DNA of 64,000 nucleotides from Phytopythium helicoides (GCA_024867545.1 JANFNE010000022.1:124001-188000); one strand, 5' to 3'. Positions 33,282 through 45,856 are shown, numbered from the stretch's first letter. Notes: generated from the letters alone by a model not told the origin. A program made the numbers and translations.

Positions 33282-36086
33282 TTATGCGGGGTACGCGACC
33301 TCGTAGCCTGCAAGCAAAATCGGACCCGATTCTTGCACGAGTTCGTAGATTGGACTCATTTCAACACCACTAGCTGCACTCGCGCGCTGTGCGTATGCGT
33401 CGAGAGATTTGACGATCTCCTTCCAAGTCTCCTTTTCGGTCGAGTGAGATAGTCGGCGATCCTTCAGGCATGGGTATCCGAGAGGGAGGTCCTTCCACGC
33501 AAATGGACCTGGAGTCGGAGTGAACGATGAGCGAACATCCACAGGCAGCTGTGTGTCCAGCCAGTCGACATATTTTGACACTGTCCAGCGCTTCATCTGA
33601 TGAGGAAGCTGCATCTCGGCTGGCGCTCGGGCAATCAAGTGGTGCCAAACATTGCTCGGGCGGACCTTGTCCACAGCTGGATCTCGTAATAGGTTCGCGT
33701 TCTCGAGGAAGATCAACTGGCGAAATGCCCGTAGCTCATCGTACGGGGCTCCAAGGTTTTTCAGCGGCATGATATTCTCCAGTCGAAGTTCCAACTGTGT
33801 CATATCATTTGCGAGGCGCAGTTTCCCGTTTTCTTGAAGTGGACGCAACAATGAAGCATGGCGGATAAACACGGAGATAAGACGACACACAAAGTCTCCA
33901 ACGCACTCTGTGACAAAGGTTGCGAGCGGCAAGCGGCGTAAATGCTCCTCGAGGATTACCGAGAACACGGCATTGAACTCTTGCATGTACTTGGATCCAT
34001 TCGAGCTGCCAGAATTGAGTCCTCCCATGCTGCGACGCTGTTGTGGACCGGCACTACCAGCTGGTGTAGTTGTAGCTCGGTCTGCAAAGGACTCGTCGTG
34101 CATTTTTGCAAAAACATCTTCCAAAATCGACGCCAAAGACTGCAAGTAGTATCCAAGAAGAGCGTACTCCATGTCGCCGATCATGTCATGGCAAGGTGTG
34201 AGGTGCTTGGCACACATCGATTTCACTTGCTTCTCGGAAGCCCTGTCGTCGTTTGAGGCGCGGACCATCGAAATGGTTCGCGAAGACTCTGAGCTCGTAG
34301 CAGTCGCTCCTTCTGTGGCCGTGGCTACAACTCGGCGCTCAACTTCTTCGATCGCATCATCCAAGATACTGAGAACGGTAATGAGGCTGACGTTGTGTGC
34401 TTGAGCCGCGGTGCGGCCAAACGAAGGCGTGGTCGCAGACGCCGTCTTTCCTGTGTTCATGATCTTCTTGACGTTCGTGCAGAATAGCGTGGCCGCCTTT
34501 CGAATTTGCTGGAGTGCGCCATCAATCAGCACGGGATCCTTGCCTACCTGGTCCAGCTCGGAAAACATGGTTCGCGCAAGTGTTTGCATGTCACTTCTGC
34601 CAGGAGGCGACGCATGGAAGTTGGAGCTTTGCGGGAACATGAGCTGAATGGGATTGGACAACCGACGATAGAGCTTGTCGGTGAACGCATCATACAATGG
34701 AGCCATCGAGTCCAATAATTGACTCCGCTCTGTCGACGACTCCGCTATCGCACCTGGAAGCTTCCCCTTGTCGCTACTTTTTGACGATTCGAGTCCGACG
34801 TTTTGACTAGTTGCAGCGTACAAATCACTTAACACACGATGTGCCTGTTCACGCATTCGCGGGTACTCGGAGATCAGTACAGTCTTGATTGCTGAGCGAT
34901 AATTCAGCATCGAGCCGAACAGCTCACGCACGATTGCGCACGTCACTTCCCAGAACGTCGCAAACAAACTCGGCTCGTCCTTGTCGATCACCAAGTCCAG
35001 ATACCGTGAGTTGGTCGAAGGGTCCACCATCTTGGCCAGCACGCGCTGTAAGTTCCACACTTGCATCGCGTGAGTGCGGATCGCCTCAAAGACATCCTGG
35101 ATCGCCTTCCATACATCCGCTTTTTGAACAATAGTTGTCCCTGTCGAAGAGTTGCTTGAGTCCCCGCCTGATTCCTTTGGTGCTCCATTTGCAGAAGTCT
35201 GCGAGTTGCGCCGGTACAACTTCTCCTCCGCAATTGCTGTACCGCAGGCACGCTCGACTTCCTGGATCACATCGTTCACTGCACTTTGAACCGTGGTAGA
35301 GAGACTACCGAGGTAGTATAGGATCTGCAGCGCATCGCCAACTTCGGCTTGGCTGACGTTCGTGATCCCAGTGCGCAGATTTGCCCGAACGTCGCGTTTG
35401 ACTGCTGCACTGAGTTTTCGCATCGCTGGGAGCTTCGCACGCACAACGCTGAGCTCTTCAAAGTTCGGGTCCTCGACAAGCGTCTCAATCTCGCGAATCG
35501 CTAGTGCTAGCGTAACCATCTCGGCATGATTGGGAGCCGCAGCACTATTGGAACGGCTCGCTCCAGCTGCTCCACCGGCCAGTGCCCCACTCGTTACGAG
35601 CGGGGAGCTCAGCACACGCTCAGATAGCTGGTGGAAGCGAAGCACGCGCCGTACGATCTCTCCACACTGCTCCACATTGCGGTGCTTCTGGATTGTGACC
35701 TGCAGTTTGTGGTGCTGCTCGCGCACGCCGGCCTCAAGCGTGTCGACTGCGTTCTTGAGGTGCTGCACTGACGACTGCACCGCCGAGACCTGACTCTGCA
35801 GTCCGTCCACGGACCCAACCTGGTCCAGCAGCTCAGTGTGGTGCTCCGTCACATGCTCGCTGATGACGCGGTCGATGCGGTGCACAGCCTCGTCAATGCG
35901 CTGGATGAACTGCTCCGAGTGGCTCGGCGCACCGCTCGACTCGTCCAGCGACGCGATGCTACTGCGCCGGAATGCGTGGTCCCCGCTCGAAGACGAATCC
36001 CGCGCAACGACCGCGCTGGCGATCGCGCTGACGTTGCACTCGGGCGATAGGAACACGCCGAGGTCGGCTGCCATCGCACCAAACAC
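33282..36086 (-). CDS. COG5: Conserved oligomeric Golgi complex subunit 5
   Basis: Single-exon gene; 934 residues from the first ATG, or 930 from MAADLG at 36074, which suits the family better. The N-terminus has the COG5 pattern: a short FL-containing start, then a long heptad region (IQRIDEAVHRIDRVISEHV..LLDQVGSVDGLQSQVSAVQSSVQHLKNAVDTLE) matching the coiled-coil entry helix of COG5. The rest is all-helical, as in CATCHR-family tethers. COG5 sits in lobe B of the COG complex and tethers retrograde vesicles at the Golgi. Somewhat longer than animal COG5 (about 840) because of Ser-rich inserts. It diverges from the myosin gene. Confidence 0.85.
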   Translation of the reverse strand: MFGAMAADLGVFLSPECNVSAIASAVVARDSSSSGDHAFRRSSIASLDESSGAPSHSEQFIQRIDEAVHRIDRVISEHVTEHHTELLDQVGSVDGLQSQVSAVQSSVQHLKNAVDTLEAGVREQHHKLQVTIQKHRNVEQCGEIVRRVLRFHQLSERVLSSPLVTSGALAGGAAGASRSNSAAAPNHAEMVTLALAIREIETLVEDPNFEELSVVRAKLPAMRKLSAAVKRDVRANLRTGITNVSQAEVGDALQILYYLGSLSTTVQSAVNDVIQEVERACGTAIAEEKLYRRNSQTSANGAPKESGGDSSNSSTGTTIVQKADVWKAIQDVFEAIRTHAMQVWNLQRVLAKMVDPSTNSRYLDLVIDKDEPSLFATFWEVTCAIVRELFGSMLNYRSAIKTVLISEYPRMREQAHRVLSDLYAATSQNVGLESSKSSDKGKLPGAIAESSTERSQLLDSMAPLYDAFTDKLYRRLSNPIQLMFPQSSNFHASPPGRSDMQTLARTMFSELDQVGKDPVLIDGALQQIRKAATLFCTNVKKIMNTGKTASATTPSFGRTAAQAHNVSLITVLSILDDAIEEVERRVVATATEGATATSSESSRTISMVRASNDDRASEKQVKSMCAKHLTPCHDMIGDMEYALLGYYLQSLASILEDVFAKMHDESFADRATTTPAGSAGPQQRRSMGGLNSGSSNGSKYMQEFNAVFSVILEEHLRRLPLATFVTECVGDFVCRLISVFIRHASLLRPLQENGKLRLANDMTQLELRLENIMPLKNLGAPYDELRAFRQLIFLENANLLRDPAVDKVRPSNVWHHLIARAPAEMQLPHQMKRWTVSKYVDWLDTQLPVDVRSSFTPTPGPFAWKDLPLGYPCLKDRRLSHSTEKETWKEIVKSLDAYAQRASAASGVEMSPIYELVQESGPILLAGYEVAYPA

Positions 36087-36473
36087 ACGCGTCAGTCACT
36101 CGTTCGGAAGCCCCAGAGGCGCCGAGGCCACCACCAGCGCCTCGCACACCAGTTAACTGCAACCGCAGCAGGCGGAGACGCCCCCAAGCCACGCACCGTC
36201 CTTCCGCAGCTCCCGCACCACAACCTCCATGTCCACTTGCCGCGCCAGATCGACCCGGCCGTTTAGTTCCCGCGCGCGAGGTACGCCTGTGAACCCAGGG
36301 GGTACGTGGGGGGTTCCCCTGCGAAATAAGATCTCATTTGGTCCATACAAACGGCCATACGCTGGCAGCGGTTGAAGTCCTCCAAGTAGGAGAAAGGCCC
36401 CCTCGCTTCCAAGCTTTCTCGCTTCCTCGCCCAGTCGGCGTCTTCGCCCGCAGCGCCTGAGCCTCTACACGCC
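36087..36473. other. Divergent intergenic region, COG5 / myosin
   Basis: 387 bp carrying both promoters. No gene, RNA or repeat recognised. Confidence 0.55.
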
Positions 36474-39400
36474 ATGAGCGACTCGGCCGTGGGCACCAAG
36501 TGCTACGTGCCAGATGACGAGCACGTGTGGCTGCCGGCGCAGATCCTGCGCGAGCAGCCGGCGCAGGGCGGACGCGAGAAGGTGCTGACGCTGCGCGTGG
36601 AGCTGCCGGCGCCCGGAGGGGCACAGCCCGCGACCGAGGAGCGCACGGTCGACTTCAATGACAAGGACGTCAAGGCGCTCATGAAGAGCCTGCAGATCGA
36701 GTCGCTCCCGTACCAGAACGAGAACCTCGGACCGGCGGGCATCGACGACATGATCGAGCTCAACTATCTGCACGAGGCCGCCATCCTCTACAACGTGCGC
36801 GCGCGCTTCATGCAGAGACTACCCTACACGTACACGGGCGACATCTGTATCGCCGTCAACCCGTACCAGTGGCTGCCCGAGCTCTACTCGGAGGAGACGC
36901 ACGCGCAATACCTGACCAAGCCGCGCGACGAGCTCCCGCCACACGCGTACGCCACTTCGGTCGCCTCCTACAATGACATGAAGCACCGAGAAATGAACCA
37001 GTCCATCCTCGTCAGCGGTGAGTCCGGCGCCGGCAAGACCGAGACCACCAAGATCCTCATGAACCACCTCGCGTCCATCGCCGGTGGTCTGAATGACTCA
37101 ACCATCAAGAAGATCATTGAAGTCAACCCGCTGCTCGAGTCGTTCGGTAACGCCAAGACCGTGCGAAACGACAACAGTAGTCGCTTCGGTAAGTTCACGC
37201 AGCTCCAATTTGATGCACATGGGACGCTTGTTGGTGCTCGCTGCCGCACATACCTGCTCGAGAAGACGCGTGTCATCAACCACGAGCCTCCAGAGCGCAA
37301 TTACCACATCTTCTACCAATTGGTCGAGTCGCCGATAAGTTCCGAGCTACAGTTCGACTCGGCGAAAACGTATTCGTACACTGGTGACAACGCGGGAGTA
37401 AAGATTGAGGGCAAGTCCGACGCAGCCCACTTTGAGAAAACGAGGACGGCCCTGGGTCTCATTGGCATCGATGGTGAAATCCAGCAAATGCTTTTCGAGA
37501 CTCTTGCAGGTATTTTGCACTTGGGCGAGGTGGTGATCAAATCGAAGCCAGCAAATGACGAAGAGTCCATGATTGAAGAGGGGAGCCAAGAGGCGCTAAT
37601 TGTATCGTCACTGTTTGGAGTTACTCTCGAGCAACTTACGAAGGCGCTTTGCTCGCGCGCGATCATTGTCGGTGGCGAGAAACTCACAGCGTTTATGCGT
37701 AAGGACCAAGCTGAGCAGTGCCGTGACGCTTTGGCCAAGGCAACGTACTCGAAGATCTTTGATTGGCTTGTGACGCAAATCAACGCCTCCCTCGAAAATG
37801 ACCAAAAGATGAAGCATCACATCGGCATTTTGGATATCTTTGGCTTTGAGCACTTCAAACACAACTCCTTCGAGCAATTTTGCATCAACTATGCAAACGA
37901 AAAGCTGCAACAGAAGTTCACGCAAGATGTCTTCAAGACGGTGCAAATTGAGTACGAGGCTGAAGGTATTGCATGGAGCCACATCGACTTTGCCGACAAC
38001 CAAGATGTGATTTCTTTGGTTGAAGACCGCCTTGGTATCATCTCGCTACTCAACGACGAGGTGATGCGACCGAAAGGTAGCGACGAGTCACTCGTTTCAA
38101 AGCTGACGTCGATTCGCAAGGAGGACAAGCATGTGATTGAGTTCCCCCGAACGTCGAGAACACAGTTTACCATCAAGCACTACGCTGGTGCCGTGACGTA
38201 CGAATCGACTGGATTCTTGGAAAAGCACAAGGATGCCCTCCTTCCGGACCTCTCGGAGCTCATGCGATCGTCTACTAAGAGTTTTGTTGCAGCACTGTTT
38301 GTGTCGACGGAGCCCCCTCCGACTGCTCGTTCAGGTGGGGGTGGTTTCGGGGGCGGTCGAGGCGGTCGAGGGGGCGGCGGAGCGTTGGCGGTTGCCAATG
38401 TTGGCACTCAGTTCAAGGACAATTTAAACGAGCTGATGACAAGCATTCGACAGACAAAGGTACACTATGTGCGTTGCATCAAGCCAAACCGAAGCAAAAG
38501 CCCGATTGATATGGACAACGACATGGTTGTTGCGCAACTGCGATGTGCTGGCGTCATTGAAGCGATCCGCATTTCGCGCGTTGCATACCCGAACCGTCTG
38601 CAGCACGAAGATCTCCTTGATAAATTCTGGGCTTTCGATGCAATGCGAAAGCAGAAGGATGTGCCACTCAAGGCTCGATGTGACGCAATCATGCAGAAGT
38701 TAGAATTTACGTCCCCAGACCAATACCAGACCGGTCTTACTCGCGTTTACTTCCGGTTTGGTGTCTTGGAAGAAATGGAGGACAAGAAGCGAATCCACTT
38801 GGATTCTCAAGCGCGCCACCTCCAGCACATTATGCGTGGGTTCTACATTCGGCTTCAGTACCTTTACAAGCTCGAGGCGATTGTAAAGCTTCAGGTACGG
38901 CAGGGTGCTTTTGATCGCTTGAGAGATACCGTTGTCTGACATTCGACCCTGTTTCTCAGTCTGTCGCTCGCTGTGTCATTATGATGCGGCGATACATTGC
39001 GTTTAAAAAAGCAGTTATCACCCTTCAAGCTCATTGGCGTGGGTACATTGGTCGACGCACAGCATTGGAAGTCAAGCGCAACAAGAAGGCAATCATCGTC
39101 CAGAAGTACACGCGCGGTTACCTCAAGCGGTACGTCAATTGTATTTCTCTGAAAAGCATCGTCTCAGGGTCTAACTCATTTTTCAATCGTGCAGCAAGGA
39201 CTTCATCACGAAGCGTAAGAGTGCGGTGAAGATTCAAGCTTTCATTCGAATGAAGCTCCAACGCCCCAAGTACTTGAAGGCTCTGACAGACAAGAAACAG
39301 CAAGATGATATGGCATACCAACTTCACAAGCTCCAAGAACGTTTGCATGAGGAGCAGCGCCGCAACGCCGAAATGAAGAAGGAACGAGAGTCGGACTCCT

Positions 39401-40531
39401 CGCGAGACAGTCTGCTCTTCGTGGAGAGCAACGGGACTCGCTCTCGCGGCAAGTCGTCCGCCCACCTGTGGATGGCAGACGCCGATGGTATCATTAGCCA
39501 GTTGAACGAGGAAACCAGTCGGCTTCGGAGAGAGAACGAAGAGCAGCGAGTGATGATGGTGAGCATGAAGAACGACTTAGACCGTCTGAAGAGCGAGAAA
39601 GAAGTGTTGGCTGCCAACCATCACGTCAAGATTCGGCAGCTGGAGGATATGGTGAGTTTCTCACAGAAAATACCTATGCAATGTTCAACGTACTAAGTAT
39701 TTGATGACATGCTGCAGCTTCGTGACAAGGAGAAGAAGCTTGCATCTGTTGAGCGCGAGTGCGTTCGGTTGCGCGAGCATATGGGTACGAGTGCGCCGGG
39801 ATTGATGCGTCAGGCGCCGCTTGGTCGCGACAACAAGCGCTCACTGTTCCGAACGATTGGGTCCAAGAAGGACATCAACGTGGATCACCCAGTTACGCGG
39901 ACGCCTGGCAACCGAGCGTCTGTTGTAATGAGTGCATCTCTGGCACAGAAGTCTGCGGATACTGCGCAGTTCCTCCGTGCCTCAGCCCAACGTATGACCC
40001 GTGGCATTTGGAGCACAACAGAAGATGAAGATGAAGATCGTCACTCCGGTGCCGACTCTGAGTCGGGCGGTCGCCTGTCGTTGCTCCAAGAAGTGGGTGT
40101 TGCTGGGGCTGGAGCTATGACTAGCCTGAAAGAACGCTTGAGTGCAGTTAAAGGCAAGTACTATGGCGACGAGTCGGGCTCAACCTCACGATCGGGCTCG
40201 GAAGTCCTTGGCCCAGCTCCTTCTCAGCAGTCATTCAATATTGAAGCCATGCCAGATGAACCCCTCCCCCCTGGATGGGAGGCTCGACTGTCGCGTTCCA
40301 AGGGCAAAGTATACTACTGCAATCCGGCACTGAAGCTCACGCAATGGGATCGACCTACCATCGACTCTCTGAAATCAAAGCGACAGACTCTGACGCCGCA
40401 GCGAACGAAACGGTGCGTTGTTACCCCCAATTGACAGATTCAAAAGCGATGCTAACGTGTTGATGGCTTTCTACAGCGATGTCAACACAGCATCAAGTCC
40501 CCCGGATCGCGGCACGCTCGGTGCGGACTAG
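36474..40531 (+). CDS. Unconventional myosin with IQ motifs, coiled coil and WW domain
   Basis: Join(36474..38894, 38960..39129, 39195..39651, 39718..40412, 40477..40531), 1265 residues, all phases closing. An SH3-like N-terminal segment (TKCYVPDDEHVWLPAQI) precedes the motor. The P-loop GESGAGKT is at about 182-189, and switch 1 (NDNSSRFGKF), switch 2 (DIFGFEHF), the actin-binding loop with a Gly-rich insert, and VHYVRCIKPN are all present. Several IQ motifs follow (ITLQAHWRGYIGRR, IIVQKYTRGYLKR, VKIQAFIRMKLQ), then a predicted coiled coil about 890-1015. Near 1198-1229 lies a WW domain (LPPGWEARLSRSKGKVYYC..QWDRP). Myosins of this layout occur in oomycetes and related protists; I cannot assign the class without a tree. 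It should move on actin, with the WW domain as a cargo or regulatory site. Confidence 0.93.
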
Positions 40532-40710
40532 CGTGACTGGCGTCGATGGCGAGTCACCACTGATTTGTCTTCCATCAACAGGAGCAATGGAGGGCCACAT
40601 TTGAGGACCAAGAAAAGCTCTGCAGTTGTTGAAAGTAGTTTTAGTGATGGCCATAGTAGCGATTCAGACATGTGCATTCTCAAAACAAATGGAAAGTTTT
40701 TTTCACGACT

Positions 40711-43700
40711 TTAGCTTGGAGACACTCCACCATTTCTTCGTGACCCGTCATACGCCACCAACTGGTCAAATCTAGGGAACTGCTGTGCACATGCCTGGCA
40801 GACAAATCTCTCGGAAGCAGAATCCCAAAAATCGGCGAATGCTGGGAAGGTAGAGCTCGAGGTGCATAGCTCACATGTTCGGCACTCCTCTGGCAGGTCC
40901 CAACTCTGGCGCAGGGAGCACGGATTGTAAAAGAATCCGTCTCCTGTAACAGGATCTTGAAGCACAAACCACTGGTCTCGATACGGAAGCTCCTCCGTTC
41001 CAAGTGTAAGAGGCTTTCGTGCGCTCGCCTCTCCTGTGAAGGTATTTCGGTATATCGGCTGCCGCGTTTTCGGGTCAAATTCTTTGACTACACGTGCTCG
41101 CACCTGATCTCGCAGCACCTTCCGTGCAGCAAACATGCGGAAAGCGCTTTGCACTTTTACAGCACTCTTTTCGCGATTTTCTCGCAGTTGCGCGTTGGCT
41201 TGAAACTATTTCGTTGTAAGGCAATTCAATGTCAGTACCAAAACCGTACTGGCACACCGCTACTCAATACGCACCTCGCGCTGCTCCTCTTCCTCATCAA
41301 GCTGATGCAAGAAGTGCGCCTCCGCATGAAGCCACTCGCTCGTTGCCTTCAATACAGTATTCCGGGTGTCAGCGACAACAACATCTACACACTTTAGCAT
41401 CGCCTCAACATACCTCTTCACGAGCACTCTCGACCTCTTGATCGACAATGTCTGCTTGTGCACGCTCATCAACTTCGCGTTTAGGCACAACTGCGTTCGC
41501 AGCCTTGTACTTGGCAGCAAGTTCCTGTGTGCGTTCCTTGACGCGCTTTTTGAACTGGAGGCGCATTGTGCGGTACTCGGGCGACAAGCTGGATGCATCT
41601 TTATCATCGAGTGCTAGTAGTTGGACCACCAGCGACGCACGTCCCCGACCACGATCCTCAATACGTACACTCCACTCGCGTTTCAGCTCGCCGTAAGCAT
41701 CTTCTGCTGATTTCTTTAGTGCCTCCTGCCGAGCAACACGATCTGCTCGCAAAGCATCCCACTCGCGCTGTCGACGCCGGCGCACAATTTTCTGCTTCTC
41801 CACATCATCGATTTTCTTTCGCTGCTGACGCTGCTCGTAGTCAATTCGGATGCGCTCATATTCGGCAGCTATATCGAGGCGATGCCGCCTGAAGTCACGC
41901 TGTGCCTGAGCAAGGTTCTCCTCCATCTCGTGCTCGATCTTGCGCCGAGCAAATGCCTCTTCTCGTTTCCTCTGTGCAATTCGCTCGCTCAAGTGGTGGC
42001 GCATTGCACGTTGGATACGTTTAGCAAGCTCGTTGCGGATGAGATCGTAGAACGCTTGGCGCTCACGATGAATCACCAACATTTCGCGGTAGTACTTGTC
42101 TAGCAATGCTTTTCGGGCAAGGATCCGTCCCTGCCGACCGCGAAACGCTCGCTGAATGCGCACCGCCATCCGGTTTCGTCGTCGCAATTCGCGCACGAAA
42201 CGATTCAAGTGAGATCGCATGCGAAACGCACCCTGCACCTTGAGTACTGCTTGGACACGTGTCCATTGTGCATCCCATGCCATTCTCCCTCGGTATCCCC
42301 GAAAGACACGCTGGATTTCCACGGCAGCTATGCTAGCCACGCAGAATTTTGTGAATATGTCGAACGCACGGTGCTTTCGTTTCTTCGCAATTGCTGAACT
42401 CACTCGGACGAGGCGAGCACGCGCTCTTGCTTGTCGATAAGCAAGTTTAGCCCACACGACAAAACATGATCGGAGCATTCGAGTCGCGATGTAGTATCGC
42501 AGCCTTTGTATTGCTCGCACGTTGTGCTCTCGCCGGCGTGCCTTGAACACATGTGAGCGATACACAGAGCTACATAACTCATCGAGGGCACTCGTGTGCG
42601 GCGAGGTGATGGAAATTGTGCGACAGAGTGTAGACTTTGATGCAGCGTCAATAGATTTATCTTGAGCAGTGACACCGTGCCGAAGGAGACTGCGAACAGG
42701 AGGTAGCTTGAGAATGCACCGAAATTGAGACCGCGTGATTCGGGATGAAGTCCCCTGCAAGAGCTGCTGAACCTCTTCGGAGAACCTTGAGGCTTTCAAA
42801 GGTGGTGTTGGAGTCGGGACTAATGCAAGTGCAGCGCGAACCTATCGACAACAAGGAAGCTTGCCGATTCGTTGCGTTAATTCATAGAGCAGCATCATTA
42901 GTGATTGCACCACTTACACGGTCTGAGACGAACGCAGCAGCACTTGGGTTACGCAATGCATGCGTGAAGATGACAGACAAATCTCCGATTGAAATCGTTC
43001 CGCCGCCGCTGCCGCCGCCATTGGCGATGTTTGTATTGGTTTTACCTGCAGGTCGCGCGGACTTTAGCTCTAGGTACCCACTGGTCGAAGCGAATGCGCT
43101 AAAAGCCCACAGCAGCTGTTCTCGCATCGGAAGTAGCGGCTCCTGAAACATGCTATCACCGTTGTGAACTGCAGCGCACTGGAATACACCTCATTTGCTG
43201 CAGGAACTTACTGAAGCCCGACCAATAGCGTTCGCCAATGAAGCATCGGGACATTATCCGCGCCACGCTCGCAGCAGTACTTCAGCTTGTCGAGATGTTG
43301 CGCGAGAGCAACGTGATCCGCCCGCGTCTGCTCGTTTTGAGTGCCAACTAGATCTTGCTTGGGTCGAACATCGCCCACGTCATGCCGAATACCCAACGCG
43401 AGACGCAACACACTCGAGAAGCGTGCTTTAGTCACCATGTTGTGAGGGAAAGCCCGCGAGAACGTCTCAAACAGTGCGCGATCATTCCCAGAAATGCGTA
43501 CAGCACGAAAGCATGGCGATTCAAGCAGTAAGTACTGAACGCACGGCACAAGCTCACTCCGTTAACCACAAGTTCGCTTTGCTCAAAAGCGCACCAATGG
43601 GCCTTACCAATTGGTGTATCTCGCGCCATTTCTTGGCATGAAATCGCTCCAGCGTGGCGTTTGTGGACGATGACAATAACGCCGGCAGCTGCATTGGTAT

Positions 43701-44060
43701 CCACTCGGCATCTTCTTCTAGCTCCGTGCGTTGCTCGCATTCATGCTCTTTTTGATGTCTTGATGCGCCTGCGAGACGCAGCATGCGCTCTCGTTGTGTA
43801 TCTACCTTTGCTTCGTCATGGTCCTGGTCCTGTGCAGTCGTCTCTGCTGGAGGATCAATCGCGTCGAGCAGCTGGTTCGTTTCTTCGAGAAGTGCTTCCA
43901 GGTCACCGTCGACTTCAGGCTCTTCGTCACCCGAGACCCGATCTTCGTCACGACATTCGAATGCTAATGACTCAAGTGAAGCTGCTTGTTTTGGTCGGTC
44001 TCCCAGGATATCTTCAACTTCAGCGCCGTCCATGACGTCAGGCCGCAATGGAGAAGGCAT
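40711..44060 (-). CDS. Multi-IQ-motif protein with WW-like end and Cys pairs
   Basis: Complement(join(40711..41205, 41275..41346, 41414..42841, 42918..43152, 43212..43534, 43608..44060)), 1001 residues. The N-terminal third is acidic and then helical, with EF-hand-like patches. The centre holds at least five IQ motifs (VEIQRVFRGYRGR, LKVQGAFRMRSHL, VRIQRAFRGRQGR, AKRIQRAMRHHL, VKVQSAFRMFAAR) within a long charged coiled coil. The C-terminus has a WW-like strand pair (DQWFVLQDPVTGDGFFYNP..SWDLP) followed by CRTCELC and CQAC, a possible zinc ribbon. IQ motifs bind calmodulin or light chains. It could be a flagellar or cytoskeletal scaffold. Exon 5 is only 72 nt. It converges with the myosin gene, ending 180 bp away. 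Confidence 0.72.
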
Positions 44061-44352
44061 GACAACTGAAAACTTCGGCAGACAGCAAGAACACCGGGCC
44101 GACCATTCAGCTCTCCAGCGACCTGTCAGCAGTAGACCAAAAGAACACCTCGAAAATGGATTTGCCTGAAGAGGACTCGCCACACACGCAAGCACGAGGT
44201 ACAAAGCAATTTGGTATTGAATCAATTACCGCTCAAACCTGTGCACTGAGGAGCACAAGCCAAAGACATGCTAAAGTCAACACCACAAGGTGAACTCCCT
44301 TCACCTGATGGACACGACGTGACCGCATCGACAACTCGCTGCAATCAACAAA

Positions 44353-45856
44353 TCAACCCATGTGCACCGACACCGGCTTGCCAAGCTGGCCCATAAGCTT
44401 GAGGTGCTCAAAGTGCTTGGCAAGCGCGACCGAGAAAGTCGGGAGCACACGGTACTCAACGTTGTACTTCTTGCAGACTTCGATGATGATCGGGGCGATC
44501 GCTGGGTAGTGGTACTGCGAGATGCCAGGGAAGAGGTGGTGCGTCACCTGGTAGTTGAGCGCGCCGGCCATGAAAGTCGTGAACCACGAACCATGGGCAT
44601 AGTCGACCGACGACTTGACCTGCGAGACGGCCCATTCGTCGGCGATCTGCGTCGTGGGCTCGTCACCACACGGGTAGTCGCACTCGGTCGAGACGTGGCT
44701 GACCTGGAAGTTGAAGGCAAGGTACCAGCCAGTGACGAACTCGGCGAGGAAGAAGACGCCCCAGAAGCGCGCCGGCGCGATTTGCATGTAGGCGAGCGGG
44801 ATCCAGATGCGGAAGAAGGCCCAGAAGCTCTTGGACGCGATCAGCTCAAGCCACTCACCGAACGAGTGCGGGTTCACGCGCAGCGGGCCGTTGGTGCGCG
44901 CGATGAACGTCTCGAAGATGTCTTGCACGCGGAACTTGAGGCCAAGCACGCCGTAGAGCGGAGGCAGGTACAGGTGCTGGAACTTGTAGATGGGCAGTAG
45001 CACCTGGCGCGTCACGATGCGGCGCACGTCGCTGTCGAAGTTCACCGGGAGGTCGGGGTCGGCACCCGCCACGTTCGTGTAGATGTGGTGGCCGACGACG
45101 TGCTGGTTGAGCCACGAGGTCATGCTGGCGCCCGCGAACCAGTCCATGGCGCCACGGCCGATGATCGACCAAAGCGTGGGGCTGCTGGAGCACGCGGCGT
45201 GGGACGAGTCGTGCATGACGTGCAGCAGCGGCAGCGCCTGGCAGACACCGAAGACCACGGCGGAGGCGTACTGCGCGTACACGTCTCCTGGGAGGTACCC
45301 GTGCATGCCGAAGTAAGCGACGGCTGCGACGGAGAAGACGATGGCCATGCGCCATAGGCCCGCCGAGACGGCCTTGGGGTCGAGGTTGTTGTTGACGAAG
45401 TACTCGTGCACCTGCTCGCAGCACTCGCGGTAGAAGCCCGAGTCGGGCTTGTACACTGGGAACTCGGACTCGCCCTGCAGCTTGCCGATGGCGTACTTGC
45501 CGAGGATCTTGTCGGCGCGGCTCGAGAAGGGGTGGTACGAGTCGAACGTGTCCGAGCACTCGCGGCCGGCGTGCAGCAGGATGAGCTCGCGGCCGCCCGG
45601 GTGGCGGTCGGCCCACTCGGTCACGTCGTACACCACGCCGCGGATGATGACCCACGCGCTGGCGGCCGAGTTGTGCTTGGCCACTTCCTGCCATGTGAAG
45701 CCGGGCTGCTCGTCGGCCGCGGGCTTGGCGGCGGGCTTGCGCTCGCGGAGGCCCTCTGCGGTTCGGCACGGCGGTCAGCGGTCAGCGAGAGAGCGTTGGT
45801 CAGGGGGCGGGGCGATGAGAGGACGCACCGGTGGCCGTGCTCTCGATGGGCGCCAT
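44353..45856 (-). CDS. Delta-5 (front-end) fatty acid desaturase, cytochrome b5 fusion
   Basis: Complement(join(44353..45755, 45829..45856)), 476 residues. The short first exon MAPIESTAT joins in phase 1 to EGLRERKP, then FTWQEVAKHN. The cytochrome b5 domain has its haem motif HPGG at 61-64. The three desaturase His boxes are HDSSH (191-195), HVVGHH (228-233) and QVTHH near 410; Gln in the third box marks front-end desaturases. The whole sequence reads very like oomycete delta-5 desaturases that make arachidonic and eicosapentaenoic acid from C20 precursors. The substrate is inferred from that resemblance. Four or more membrane segments place it in the ER. The last residues are SVHMG. Confidence 0.9.

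Noticed and set aside
41393..41414. A 22-nt intron in the IQ gene
   Set aside because: Frame also closes with a 67-nt intron ending at 41347, which has a CTGAC branch-like site and typical length.
44855..45769. 304-residue Arg-rich minus-strand frame
   Set aside because: Out-of-frame reading of the desaturase gene.
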